Assembly: GCA_036250195.1 (NCBI GenBank)
Contig: JAVHZZ010000006.1
Coordinates: forward strand, 161,069,224-161,133,223
DNA from: Mixophyes australis
Lineage: Eukaryota > Chordata > Amphibia > Anura > Limnodynastidae
Length of the DNA stretch: 64,000 bases
Direction: 5' to 3'
The notes below the pieces were generated by a model. That model was given only the letters and a program-made list of their open reading frames with translations. It was not told where the DNA came from and ran no database searches. Positions 27,438 through 37,648 of this stretch are shown here, piece after piece; position 1 is the stretch's first letter, and every line of letters starts with the position of its first letter. Position numbers and translations under genes: made by a program.

Positions 27438-30400
27438 TTAGGTCTCCCGGAACAGGCTCACAAGTGACAGCTCTATGTCGTCGGTCTGAGTCTTGTCTTG
27501 CACTTTCTCCGGATTATGGACTCTCCTGCAGTGGGTGGAATGGACCCAAGTGTCTCTCTCTGCAACCTTCAGTGATGTAGTACTGGTCAGCAGCACTTGG
27601 TACGGGCCTTCCCAACGGTCTGTTAAACAACCTGAACGTAAGAAATTGCGGATCATAACATAGTCTCCAGGTTCAACATCATGACAGTTCGTCTCTGGCA
27701 TACCAGGTGACAGCATTTTTAGTTTTTGTTGTTGTTGTTTCAGCTGTCTACTCATTCTTATAAGATATTGTACAGTCACTTCATTATTACACTTTAAGTC
27801 GTCTTGTGGACTCACGATCAAATGAGGTTGTCGTCCGAACAGTATCTCAAAGGGGGACAGATTAAGAGGAGGTCTAGGAGTGGTTCGAATGCTGTGGAGG
27901 ACCAACGGCAAAGCCTCAGGCCATGCCAACCCAGTTTCAGCCATTATCTTACCTAGTTTGTTCTTTATAGTACCATTTGCTCTCTCCACCTTACCACTGG
28001 CTTGTGGTCGGTAAGGGGTGTGAAGTCTGCTACTGATTCCCATGAGTTTACACATATTTTGGAAGACATCACCAGTAAAATGGGTACCCCTATCACTTTC
28101 AATGATTCTAGGGATACCGAACCTACACACAAAGTCTTGTACAATTTTCTTTGCAGTGAACACAGCAGTATTAGTGGCTGCCGGATATGCTTCTACCCAA
28201 CCGGAAAACACATCAATACACACTAACACATACTTTAGATTCCTGCACGGTGGTAGTTGGATATAGTCAATTTGTATTACCTGAAAAGGTCCGTCTGTAG
28301 GAGGGATGTGGGATGGCTCAGTTGGAATAGTTTTCCCAACATTTTTCCTCAAACAAGTAAGACATGACATTGCTTTCTTACCAGCTTGAGAGGAAAATCC
28401 GGGAGCACACCAGTATGCTCTCACCAGTTTGCACATACCTTCTTTACCCAGGTGAGTCAGGCCGTGTGCTGCTTCAGCCAGGCTTGGATAGTATGTTCGG
28501 GGAGCTACAGGCTTACCTTGTCCATCCCTCCAGAGTCCTGAGGACTCTTGACCACATCCCTTCGCCTTCCAGACCGCCTTCTCCTGCAGGGAACACAAAT
28601 CTTGCATTTCAATTAATTTCTGCGTGTCTAATGTCTGAAAAACCATCATAGTCTCGGTCGATACAGTCATAGGTTGCCCTGCTGCCCATTTAGCAGCTTC
28701 GTCTGCCCTGTTGTTGCCCAATGACACTGGGTCTTCTTCAAAGGTATGGGCTTTGCACTTTATGACGGCTACTGTTCTGGGTAACTGTATCGCTGTCAGA
28801 AGTCCTTTTATGTGTTGTGAGTGTGCCACTGGTGTACCTGCTGCTGTCGTAAAGTTTCTAAGACGCCAAAGGGCCCCAAAATCATGCACTACCCCGAAGG
28901 CGTACCTAGAGTCAGTATATATGTTGGCTGATTTACCCTCTGCCAATTCACACGCTCTCCTTAGTGCTACTAGTTCCGCCACCTGGGCTGAGTGAGGTGG
29001 ACCAAGGGGTTCAGCTTCTACCACATCCTGATCGTCTACAACAGCGTAACCAGTACATAGCTCTCCTGTCTCTGTCTGTCTATGGCAACTTCCGTCTGTA
29101 TAAAACGTAAAATCTACCTTTTCTAAGGGGGTGTCACGTATGTCGGGCCTTGCAGTAAAGGTCTGATTCAGGTGTTCCATACAGTCATGCGTGTCAGTAT
29201 TCTTGCCTAACTCATCATCAACCAGGGTCTCCTCACCTCCCACCCTTTGTGTCTCTTGAGACACATACGGAAGGTATGTAGCTGGATTTAGGGTGCTACA
29301 TCGTTTGATGGTGATGTTTGAGGGTGCCATCAGGGCTAGTTCCCACTTTGTGAATCTAGCTGAAGAAACATGTCTGGTTTGGGCTGAATTTAACAGAGCT
29401 GATACAGCATGGGGTGTATAGATGGTTGAATTATGTCCTAATACTACATCCTCGCTCTTACTTACTAGAAGGGCCGTTGCTGCTACACTTCTGAGACATG
29501 TTGGGAGTGACCTTGCCACATTGTCTAATTGTGCACTGTAGTATGCTACCGGTCTGCTAGCGTCACCATGTTTCTGTGTGAGGACACCTGCTGCACAGCC
29601 ATCAGCTTCTGTACAAAATAGCTCAAAAGGCTTTTCATAATCAGGTATTCCCAATGCAGGTGCTTTTGTCAGACTATCTTTAAGATTAAAGAACGCTTGC
29701 TCCGACTCTTCTGTGTGTACGACACGTTCTGGTTTTGAGGAAGAGACTAGCTCCTGCAATGGTAATGCCAGAATAGAAAAACCTGGGATCCAGGACCTAC
29801 AGTATCCACACATCCCCAAGAAAGTACGAATCTGCTTCTGGCTCTGCGGCAGGGTCATGTGTTGTATGGCCTCAATTCTGTCGGTTGTCAGGTGTCTTAG
29901 CCCCTTAGTGAGGCAGTGTCCTAAGTATTTGACCTTAGTCTGACATGGCTGTAATTTATCCTTTGCCACCTTGTGCCCTGTTTGTGAAAGATGAAGCAAC
30001 AACAATTTAGTATCATGTAAACATGACATAAAAGAATCAGAGCACAACAACAAATCATCCACATATTGAATTAGAACAGACCCATTGTGGGGTTGAAAGG
30101 ATTGCAAACAGTCATGTAAGGCTTGGGAGAAAATACTGGGGCTGTCAATGAACCCCTGGGGTAGTCTGGTCCATGTGTATTGCACTCCCCTGTAGGAGAA
30201 TGCAAAAAGGTATTGGCAGTCAGGGTGAAGAGGGACTGAAAAGAAAGCAGAACATAGATCAATGACAGTAAAATGACTGGCAGACGGTGGAATCTGCATG
30301 AGGATGACAGCTGGATTCGGCACTACGGGGAATTGGCTCTCAACAACTTTGTTAATTCCCCTTAAGTCCTGGACTAATCTATAGCCCCTCCCCCCACTCT

Positions 30401-31112
30401 TCTTCACAGGGAAAATGGGACTATTTGCTGTACTGGCTGTACGAATTAAAATCCCTTGTTGTAACAGCCTCTCAATAACAGGATATACCCCTAGTTCCAC
30501 CTCCGGTTTTAATGGATACTGTGGGATTTTTGGAGCTATCCTACCACTTTTTAGATTGACCATGACAGGGGCTACGTTTGCCATCAGTCCAGTGTCCTGT
30601 CCATCTCTGGTCCATAGGGAACCTGGTATTTCCAGCAACATCCCCTTTACTTGAGATGGACTTTGTTCTATAACAGGAGAGTGTAACATTAACCTTGGAG
30701 GGGTGTCCAATATGTCCTGTACCTCATGTGCAACCTTCTCGGGTATATCTAGGAACACACCATCTGAAGTACAGTATATGACACATCCCATTTTACATAA
30801 CAAGTCTCTCCCTAGCAAGTTAGTAGGAGCCGCTGCAGCCAAGAGAAACGAATGCTTAGTATGCAGAGGCCCGATAGTAACTTCGGCGGGTTTAGTTAGA
30901 GGATAATGTAACACTTTTCCCGTCACCCCCATAGCTGGAATAGTTTTGCTGGTCACCTGTAGATTGAAAGGAGAGGTTATCACAGATCGGGCCGCCCCTG
31001 TATCTACAAGAAAAGTTTGTTTCCTGCCAGCTATGTCAACTATCATTGTTGGTTCTTCACTCTGACTCTCAGTTAACCTCACTGGCTGTAGACTACAGGT
31101 ATGACCTGACCC
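27438..31112 (-). CDS. pol: ERV Pol: protease, RT, RNase H, integrase
   Basis: The frame is continuous with gag across a single UAG at 31,113-31,115. Counting from the first GTG codon (31,082): protease motif LVDTGA at about 25-30; RT with LPQGF at about 307-311 and the catalytic YVDD at about 340; RNase H from about 655 (FYTDGS, then the ELVAL and YTDSRYA elements); integrase with an HHCC zinc-binding region (about 873-912), a DD35E core (Asp in QIDYIQL, Asp997, Glu1033) and a GPY motif near 1,165. All catalytic residues I looked for are present. The length of about 1,220 residues is normal for a gammaretroviral pol. It acts in the virion core and in the nucleus. Confidence 0.92.
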   Translation of the reverse strand, partial: GSGHTCSLQPVRLTESQSEEPTMIVDIAGRKQTFLVDTGAARSVITSPFNLQVTSKTIPAMGVTGKVLHYPLTKPAEVTIGPLHTKHSFLLAAAAPTNLLGRDLLCKMGCVIYCTSDGVFLDIPEKVAHEVQDILDTPPRLMLHSPVIEQSPSQVKGMLLEIPGSLWTRDGQDTGLMANVAPVMVNLKSGRIAPKIPQYPLKPEVELGVYPVIERLLQQGILIRTASTANSPIFPVKKSGGRGYRLVQDLRGINKVVESQFPVVPNPAVILMQIPPSASHFTVIDLCSAFFSVPLHPDCQYLFAFSYRGVQYTWTRLPQGFIDSPSIFSQALHDCLQSFQPHNGSVLIQYVDDLLLCSDSFMSCLHDTKLLLLHLSQTGHKVAKDKLQPCQTKVKYLGHCLTKGLRHLTTDRIEAIQHMTLPQSQKQIRTFLGMCGYCRSWIPGFSILALPLQELVSSSKPERVVHTEESEQAFFNLKDSLTKAPALGIPDYEKPFELFCTEADGCAAGVLTQKHGDASRPVAYYSAQLDNVARSLPTCLRSVAATALLVSKSEDVVLGHNSTIYTPHAVSALLNSAQTRHVSSARFTKWELALMAPSNITIKRCSTLNPATYLPYVSQETQRVGGEETLVDDELGKNTDTHDCMEHLNQTFTARPDIRDTPLEKVDFTFYTDGSCHRQTETGELCTGYAVVDDQDVVEAEPLGPPHSAQVAELVALRRACELAEGKSANIYTDSRYAFGVVHDFGALWRLRNFTTAAGTPVAHSQHIKGLLTAIQLPRTVAVIKCKAHTFEEDPVSLGNNRADEAAKWAAGQPMTVSTETMMVFQTLDTQKLIEMQDLCSLQEKAVWKAKGCGQESSGLWRDGQGKPVAPRTYYPSLAEAAHGLTHLGKEGMCKLVRAYWCAPGFSSQAGKKAMSCLTCLRKNVGKTIPTEPSHIPPTDGPFQVIQIDYIQLPPCRNLKYVLVCIDVFSGWVEAYPAATNTAVFTAKKIVQDFVCRFGIPRIIESDRGTHFTGDVFQNMCKLMGISSRLHTPYRPQASGKVERANGTIKNKLGKIMAETGLAWPEALPLVLHSIRTTPRPPLNLSPFEILFGRQPHLIVSPQDDLKCNNEVTVQYLIRMSRQLKQQQQKLKMLSPGMPETNCHDVEPGDYVMIRNFLRSGCLTDRWEGPYQVLLTSTTSLKVAERDTWVHSTHCRRVHNPEKVQDKTQTDDIELSLVSLFRET

Positions 31113-31115
31113 CTA
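31113..31115 (-). promoter_or_regulatory. Gag-pol readthrough UAG
   Basis: A single in-frame UAG separates gag and pol; the downstream codons remain open into the protease. This is the arrangement of gammaretroviruses, which make Gag-Pol by suppressing UAG. I did not fold the downstream RNA. Confidence 0.7.
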
Positions 31116-32732
31116 GCGCTGACTAGTGATTTCCCGCGCAGCATTTGCTGCCGTAATATGCGCGGGTAGATGTGAGTCTTCTAGTCTATGTGAATCCTTT
31201 CTTGGAGGATATCTATGTGACCCACCCCTATGTGTATTGAGTCTTTCTTTATTACAATCTCTCCTGTAATGTCCTTCCTCGTTACAGTTGAAACACCTGA
31301 TCACTTTAGGTTTCCTGTTATATGGGTTGTATGCTGGTGGTCGTGTATGCACCCCTTCTAGAGCCTGTATACTTACCGTCATTAACCTATCACTTTTCTC
31401 TTCCCTTTTTCTAAAAAGGTTCTTGTCATGCTCCACAGCAGACTCCCTAAGGAAGTCTACCGTGACGCCTCTCCAATTAGGTAATGTGGTTTGTACTCTC
31501 GTCTTTAAATTTTCCCTAAGGCCATCCATCAGTACCCCTACAGCTACCTCTCTGTGATGTGGGTCCTCACTTATGTTGGATATCCCAGTAAATCGTGCAA
31601 TCGCTGTTATAGCTCTAGCAAAGTAATCTGAGGCAGTTTCACTATCCTTTTGTTTAATGGTGAAAATCTTACTCCAATTTACTACTACTGGAAAACAGAT
31701 GGCTAAGTGTTTGACAATTTGTTCTATATTCCGTTGGTTAATCTCATCAGTCAGGGTGTCATCTTCCTCCAACAAACAATCTCCAATAAATTTTTGTATG
31801 TTAGTATTGGGAGGAAGACACGCCCTCAACACTACCCGCCAATCCTTACTGGTTGGTTCATGAGCATTCCCTAAGTCTTTAACAAATTTCTGACATTTAG
31901 CTAACTCTTTTCTAGGATCTGGGAATTCAGTCATAATGGAACGTAATTCTGATCTAGTCCATGGACAATGCATTGTAACATTTCTTAAAGGAACTACACC
32001 ATCCTTATCCGGTTTCCCATTGGGAACTGATATTGTGCGGACCGGGAACACACCCTCTGGTACACTAACTTCAGGGGACGCTACAGGATTTACAGGCCCT
32101 AGATTTAGAACACTTTCACTCCTAGTGATCACGCTACTCTCACCTATCTCAGCCATTTTCTCATACTTGCGCTGAGCCTCTAGTACATTAACAGCATGGG
32201 CAATGGCCGAAATCACAGTGGGTTCATCTTCGTTTTCAGATACACTTGATTGAAATTGATTTAAAACAGGGTACAACTTAGTAATTTTTCTATTTTCAGT
32301 TTTAACAACGGCTGTACTTACCCCTCCCGCCACATAAGGTGGCGAGGGCGCGCTTGCGCTGAGTTCGCCACGCTTCTCAATGGTTACATCCGCCTTGCGC
32401 GCGCTTTTCGCCACGCCTATTTCCGGTTTGCATTCGCTGCTCTGCCACGTGTTACCTTCCATTTGCCACAATTTTAAACAATCATTATGTCTATTTCTCT
32501 TTTTCGTTGACTTGATCAACCATATTTTATCTTTTACAGTATTCAGTACCTCTGCATTAAAACTCCCTATTGTTGGGAAAGGCCTATCACAAGCTTTGGT
32601 CATCCCGACCCACGTGTCACAATACACAGTTGCATATGCACCATACTTCTTACACATGAGAAACCTCGCTGAACCAATAGGGCCTTCCTTAGGCAGTACA
32701 CTGACCATCTCTAGCGTATGCTTAGCACCCAT
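31113..32732 (-). CDS. gag: ERV Gag polyprotein
   Basis: Starting at the Met at 32,732 gives about 539 residues beginning MGAKHT, with a glycine in position 2 as needed for N-myristoylation. The same frame is open to 32,837 and offers an upstream Met with 35 extra residues, but the myristoylation start is preferred. There is a matrix-like N-terminal region, a proline-containing linker, and a capsid region with a QKDSETASDYFARA stretch resembling the conserved gammaretroviral capsid C-terminal element. A PPAY late-domain motif stands just before one CCHC knuckle, CFNCNEEGHYRRDC. It ends in UAG, followed by GGGTCAGG. It assembles the particle at the plasma membrane and binds genomic RNA. Confidence 0.9.
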   Translation of the reverse strand: MGAKHTLEMVSVLPKEGPIGSARFLMCKKYGAYATVYCDTWVGMTKACDRPFPTIGSFNAEVLNTVKDKIWLIKSTKKRNRHNDCLKLWQMEGNTWQSSECKPEIGVAKSARKADVTIEKRGELSASAPSPPYVAGGVSTAVVKTENRKITKLYPVLNQFQSSVSENEDEPTVISAIAHAVNVLEAQRKYEKMAEIGESSVITRSESVLNLGPVNPVASPEVSVPEGVFPVRTISVPNGKPDKDGVVPLRNVTMHCPWTRSELRSIMTEFPDPRKELAKCQKFVKDLGNAHEPTSKDWRVVLRACLPPNTNIQKFIGDCLLEEDDTLTDEINQRNIEQIVKHLAICFPVVVNWSKIFTIKQKDSETASDYFARAITAIARFTGISNISEDPHHREVAVGVLMDGLRENLKTRVQTTLPNWRGVTVDFLRESAVEHDKNLFRKREEKSDRLMTVSIQALEGVHTRPPAYNPYNRKPKVIRCFNCNEEGHYRRDCNKERLNTHRGGSHRYPPRKDSHRLEDSHLPAHITAANAAREITSQR

Positions 32733-32760
32733 GTTGAACAATATACATTCTACCCGGAAC

Positions 32761-32830
32761 ACAGACACACCGCAATGCTCTGTTCCTTCCGGCCAAATGT
32801 GAAATACAGACACACCGCAATGCTCTGTTC
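32761..32830 (-). repeat. Two-copy 45-bp tandem repeat at the gag start
   Basis: The unit ACAGACACACCGCAATGCTC recurs at 45-bp spacing (32,761 and 32,806). It sits in the leader/upstream extension and encodes TEHCGVSVF twice in the gag frame. Confidence 0.8.
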
Positions 32831-32837
32831 TTTCCAC

Positions 32838-33706
32838 CTAATAATTTCAACTCTGTTGCTATACTCACCGCTAGAGATCTATAATCCTCGGTGAACGTAT
32901 TTCCTTTAGCCGCGCTCACTCGCTTTTCCCTAATACAGAAATATCACTGTGGGCCCCAAGGGCTATCAGCTCCTCGATACCCTGGCTAAACCACAAAATC
33001 TGCTGAGTTTATTATCGCTGGGAGCGCAAAGTCGATACAATCAACCTGCCTTTCCAGTATAATTCCTCCTAGCTGCTTCACCAATTCGCACTAACGGTGC
33101 GACCGGATCGCACTGCCTACCAATACTAATTATTAGCAAACCTTGCGATCTATTGGTAGCGCTTTGCGAAAACCCAGTTTTCGCATTCGGTATACCTGCC
33201 CTGTATACCGTCCTTCAGTTGGGCAATCCGCCTCGTCAGACAGCAACTGAGCACCTCAACAATAAAACAGTGTATCTACGTTACAACATCACACACTATA
33301 CACCTTTTCTGCGCAGAAAATCAAAAGTTCCCAACAATAGTAATAATGTCTCAGAGGCTTTCACAAGTAATTATACTATGCATGTATAATAACTATCAAA
33401 ACGATTGTTTAACCACGTGGCAAGTTTACCGGAAGTTCGCGTACGCACAGCAGGAAGTACACATACGCTAAATAATGCAATACAGTTAAAACGCACAATG
33501 ACAGAAAAAAGAAACAGTTTTCTCTTTTGTCCCTAGGTTCTAGTTAGCGTGCCCTAGATAATGCAAAACGGACATTCGGTTTCGCAACACAGAGTAAAAT
33601 TCAGGTTTTGAACACCATGCGTTCTTACCCGTTTATGACGCGTCTCCACCCTTTGTTGAGGAACCGAAATCCGTTGGTCTTGCGTATCATCGGCAACGAA
33701 ACCTCC
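32838..33706 (-). other. ERV 5-prime leader
   Basis: About 870 bp between primer site and gag, no long open frame. In retroviruses this region holds the packaging signal and the major splice donor; I did not pinpoint either. Confidence 0.7.
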
Positions 33707-33724
33707 AAAGCTCACGAGCCCCCA
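33707..33724 (-). promoter_or_regulatory. ERV primer binding site, tRNA-Pro-like
   Basis: Two bases after the LTR the minus strand reads TGGGGGCTCG, the first ten bases of the classical proline-tRNA primer site of gammaretroviruses; the following TGAGCTTTGG no longer matches it. The mismatch could reflect a variant tRNA primer. Confidence 0.65.
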
Positions 33725-33726
33725 AT

Positions 33727-34566
33727 TGTTATGTGCGTATTGTCGCTAACCAATAACGATTGTCGAACCTCGATTTGTGTTTCCAACGCACAAAGATTTA
33801 TTCGCAATAAGTGGAAAAAAATATGCTCAAGCGAAGTAATAGTAAATACAGCCGTTACTTATCGCAGGCGCTCTGGATCCAGTGCAGTCATTCAATCCTG
33901 AAGTCTGGGGACAAGAAGTCTGCACTCTGGATCACAAGCTGCTGCTTATATACACAATGAAATACAGTAATACAATGAAGATGGTATGGCTTGCATCTAT
34001 TGGTCCGGGTCTCAGGAATGTCCAAGGGGTCGTCAATCATTGGCTGGTTCATCCTAAGGAATCCAAAGGAGGGGGTCATCTCTGCAGGGGGTATGCTCTG
34101 CTCTTCCCGCCAGAATTCCTTAGTCTTAAGTAGTTCATAATTCCCTATCATTCATAACTTGCGTATGCACTCTGCGATTCCCTCGCAGAGTGAACCAAAC
34201 AGTAGGATATGTAACAAGGTTCATTATGATACCACTCATGATGTTATTCCTTTAACCCGTTCTGTGTATTTCACTAATATGCATGTAACTCTGATATAAC
34301 ATATAAATACTACTATATTTCGACATAACTGACTATGTGTTGCAACTACCAATAATGTGTACTATTTTATAAGAATGTGTGTTTGTGTGAATGTATGGTA
34401 AAAGACCAATTACTGTTGCTGCCACGTGTAGTGGATGCGTACGCCCTTTCACGCCGTAGCGTGCCCTTGTACGTCGATGCGTACCGTACGCATCTTTTCA
34501 GACAAAGACAACCAAGTTTGCTAGACTTTAATTGAAATGACTTTATCCAATTTACTGACTTCGACA
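33727..34566 (-). repeat. ERV 5-prime LTR
   Basis: 840 bp, nearly identical to 24,721-25,560, followed on the plus strand by the GGTT target duplication and Tc1 sequence. Confidence 0.92.
33945..33952 (-). promoter_or_regulatory. ERV LTR TATA box
   Basis: TATATAAG on the minus strand, about 615 bp into the LTR; transcription (start of R) should begin about 25 bp downstream, near 33,920. The identical site in the other LTR is 24,939-24,946. Confidence 0.65.
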
Positions 34567-34689
34567 GGTTTGAGAGTGACATTAATATTGGTTTTAAGAA
34601 AGTTTTCTGCTTCAGTGTTTTTAGACCTTTTTGTCAGATGTTGCTGTGGTATACTGATGTATAATGACATGCATTTCATAAGTGTCAAA

Positions 34690-35145
34690 GGCTTTTATTG
34701 ACAATTACATTAAGTTTGTGCAAAGAGTCAATATTTGCAGTGTTGATCCTTCTTTTTAAATACCTCTCCAATTCACCCTGCCATGCTGTCAATCAACTTC
34801 TGGGCCACATACTGACTGATGGCCGCCCATTCTTGCCTAATCAATGCTTGGAGTTTGTCAGAATTTGTGGGTTTTTGTTTGTCCACCCGCCTCTTGAGGA
34901 TTGACCACAAGTTCTCAATGGGATTAAGGTCTGGGGAGTTTCCTTGCCATGCATCCAAAATTTCGATGTTTTGATCCCCAAGCCACTTAGTTATCATTTT
35001 TGCCTTATTGCAAGGTGCTCCATCATGCTGGAAAAGACATTGTTCATCACCAAACTGTTCTTGGAAGAATAGGAGAAGTTCCTCTTGGAGGAAGTTTTGG
35101 TTCCATTTTTAATTCATGGCTGAGTTCTTAGGCAAAATTGTATTG
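34690..35145 (-). pseudogene. Tc1 transposase C-terminal fragment
   Basis: On the minus strand the sequence includes FQHDGAPCNKAK with the second catalytic aspartate, then MITKWLGDQNIEILDAW and SPDLNPIENLW with the glutamate of the DD34E triad. The end KPTNSDKLQALIRQEW matches the other broken Tc1 at 9.1-9.3 kb almost word for word. The N-terminal two thirds are missing. Confidence 0.88.
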
Positions 35146-36746
35146 TGTGCGATCCATACATTATTATTGTTAGTATTAGTCGTCAATGTTGTACAAGTGG
35201 GGAGATACAAATAATGGCATATAAATCTAACTCACAATACAAACTGGCCCACGTGGTAAAGAAGACCTAGCTCTTGAGCTTTTACAGTCTATTAAAAGGA
35301 GGGCAAAATTTGTGAGACCAATGTTCCTTGTAAGTTGAGTAGGATTTTGCCTAGAAAATTACATTTCTAGTAGTATAATTTCCAGGTTTCTCAGGTGAGA
35401 GGGAATAGTGTGCGAGACATAAAAACTAGTTGGTTAGCACATTGATTTCAATGGCATCATTCACACTTTCTTGTTATCACTGTGGTGTGTTGCCCTATTA
35501 ACAATTTGTTTCTATGCATTCCTGCTATTTTCTGTGTTAATTGTGTTGTTCAATATGATCACCAAATGATCGGACAAAGGGCCCACGCAGTTTGGTCAGT
35601 TAATCTGACCAAACTGCAAAAAATCCTTATAATGAACTTCAACTGGCAGTGACAGGTAATATTTGTTATATGCTTTCCAGAATATCATTTTTTGTTCTTC
35701 ATATGTTTCAATCTCAAATGTGATTGTATATTGTCTTAATCTATTGTCCCATAATAATTCACCCTCTGCATGTGGGTGAAAAACCATCTGGTCTGATCAG
35801 TTTCTGTCTCGTCTCTGCTGTAGTGATGCCCTCTGGTGACCTCATGGGTTAGTCCAGGGTAAGTTTAGTTCATCATTTGAAAGCAGGGCCAGCTAGGGTA
35901 ATCTCAGGTCCTGGTGTGGACACTTCATGGGCCACTTTCCCCTATGCAGTGTTTGCAGATACCTCTGCCTAGACAGTAAAGGCCAAGGCTGTCTGGGAGG
36001 AGTGTGACACATGGACCAATAGAAAGCTATTATTCCAAGCAGCCACTTTCCCCAGACTTTAATTGTCTCAGATGAGTCTGTGGATGAGATAATGATGATG
36101 GTGTCTCAGATGATATTCCCACTATAATCTGCCACTGCTGGGCCCCAGTTGATAACATAACTGCCATGCAGTGCTAGGACATTGGGGTGTGGGAGTTGTT
36201 CTGCTTCCCTCTCACAGTCAGATATATAGACTGATAGGCTAATTACCATCTGATTCAAGTGACACTTTCGTTCTGTGCATGAGGTAGGGAAATATGATTA
36301 TAAACTTTACTGTGGCCGGGAGTGATATGACAGAATAAAACACTCTGATTTTACATTGCTACTGAATATGTTGGTGCTATGTAAAGATAAGTAGTAAGAC
36401 TAATAATTTATTGCAAGAGAGTGCAGAATACATTTAACAGAAATCAGGCTGTAGTCTGTTATTCATATGATAAATTAGGAATTAAATAAAAAGCAACTAC
36501 CTTAGTATTGCTAATCTCTGTACTGTTACTATAACATATGTCAGCGTATGCTAAAGCTTAGCTATTACTTTGCTCTCAGATCTAGTATGAAGATGACGTT
36601 TTTTGTACGTCACATGTGCCCTCCCTACCTAATAACAGTCTTTTTCCAGACAGTCTCTGATTTTAATGTAATCGTTGGGCTCATTTCACTTTATTGAGTG
36701 AATTCATCTGCAGTCATTGGCCCCACATCCACATCCAGCACTGGAT
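35146..36746. other. Unassigned stretch
   Basis: No gene or element boundary recognised. A 63-codon minus frame at 35,596-35,787 (EEQKMIFWKAYNKYYLSLP) could be a scrap of a LINE ORF2, but this is too short to claim. Confidence 0.4.
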
Positions 36747-36977
36747 CTTGAGAACCAGAAATAGATGCATTAGACATCATGGTTCTCACACTCCAGATTC
36801 CATGAAGACAACCCTATCTGACCCCGAAGACCCAGCCTCAAACTCGGCCCAGTGCTAATCCTGAAATCTAAACCATCCCGGTCAGCTCCCATCATAGGCT
36901 TCATATCCACATCCAGAATTGAATTCTGTGTACAGTCTGATTCTACATTATGTCTACTCTGCTATTCGGCATATTAA
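36747..36977. repeat. Dispersed repeat copy with an empty Tc1 site
   Basis: Aligns with 3,833-4,058 plus 9,502-9,525. At ATTATGTC|TA|CTCTGCTATTCGG the sequence runs through without the Tc1, giving a natural pre-insertion reference. Directly followed by the left end of the hAT element. Confidence 0.75.
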
Positions 36978-37206
36978 TAGAGATGCTCACTGACCCACGT
37001 GTTTTGGTTTTGGTTTTGGATCTGGATTACCTTCGGGTTTTGGTTTTGCCAAAACCGCCCTTGTGTGTTTTGGTTTTGGTTTTGTTTAGCTATTTTTCAC
37101 AAAATGTCATTTTTTTGGGTAAAATCACATAATATCGGTATTATTTTGTACCTACATTATTATTAACCTCACTAAGACTAATTTCCAGACATTTCCATTC
37201 ATTTTT

Positions 37207-37602
37207 AGGAGAGGTAGCATGTACAATTTATCAAGCCAAGCAGTTCATCCACAAGGAGTGGCACTTTTGTGGCTAAAGTGCTTATTTTCTTTCAGCCCTC
37301 AATAAATAAAATAACAATGTCACCCACAATTAGGAGAGGTAGCATGTACAATTTATCAAGCCAAGCAGTTCATCCACAAGGAGTGACACTTTTGTGGCTG
37401 AAGTGCAAGTCCAACAAGGTCCTCCCTAAACAAGCTAACAATGCGCTTGTTAGAGTAATGGCAGAAACACACATCAGTGCCAGGAAAGATTAATGGTGCA
37501 AGATGGAATTGTCCTTGGGAATATATGTTGGATCTTACAAAGGACATGCACACTTTAACAAGCCAAGCACTTCAGCGACAAGGGCTGCCACTTTTGTGGC
37601 TG
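37207..37602. repeat. hAT subterminal repeats (3-prime side)
   Basis: The block AGGAGAGGTAGCATG...CACTTTTGTGGCT occurs at 37,207 and 37,332 (125-bp spacing), and a diverged third copy of its second half lies at 37,560-37,602. Confidence 0.8.
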
Positions 37603-37648
37603 AAGTGCTTGGTTTGTTTGGGCCCCCACTAAACCAGGTATCAATACC

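Larger units (their letters stand above)
24721..34566 (-). mobile_element. Full-length gammaretrovirus-like endogenous retrovirus
   Basis: A 9,846-bp provirus on the minus strand: 5-prime LTR at 33,727-34,566, tRNA-Pro-like primer site, leader, gag, pol and env in order, polypurine tract, and 3-prime LTR at 24,721-25,560. It is flanked by a 4-bp duplication (GGTT). The features fit the gammaretroviral (class I) group: UAG between gag and an in-frame pol, one CCHC knuckle, GPY/F-type integrase tail, and a CWVC motif in the surface subunit. All three genes are open along their whole length, and the LTRs differ at only about four positions by eye. It therefore looks young. Expression or infectivity cannot be judged from sequence. 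Confidence 0.92.
24701..35145 (-). mobile_element. Tc1/mariner element split by an endogenous retrovirus
   Basis: The terminal 20 bp (ACGGTCATGGCCAAAAGGTT) end at 24,720. The rest of the same terminus resumes at 34,567 (GGTTTGAGAGTGACATTAAT) and leads into transposase sequence on the minus strand. GGTT is duplicated at the two junctions, the footprint of retroviral integration. The element is truncated at about 35,145 and lacks its other end. Confidence 0.85.

Noticed and set aside
35596..35787. 63-codon minus ORF resembling a LINE ORF2 scrap
   Set aside because: Too short, and without any diagnostic motif.
37207..37602. Direct repeats considered as a CRISPR-like array
   Set aside because: Spacing is irregular, units are long and diverged, the setting is a eukaryotic hAT element, and no cas genes are present.
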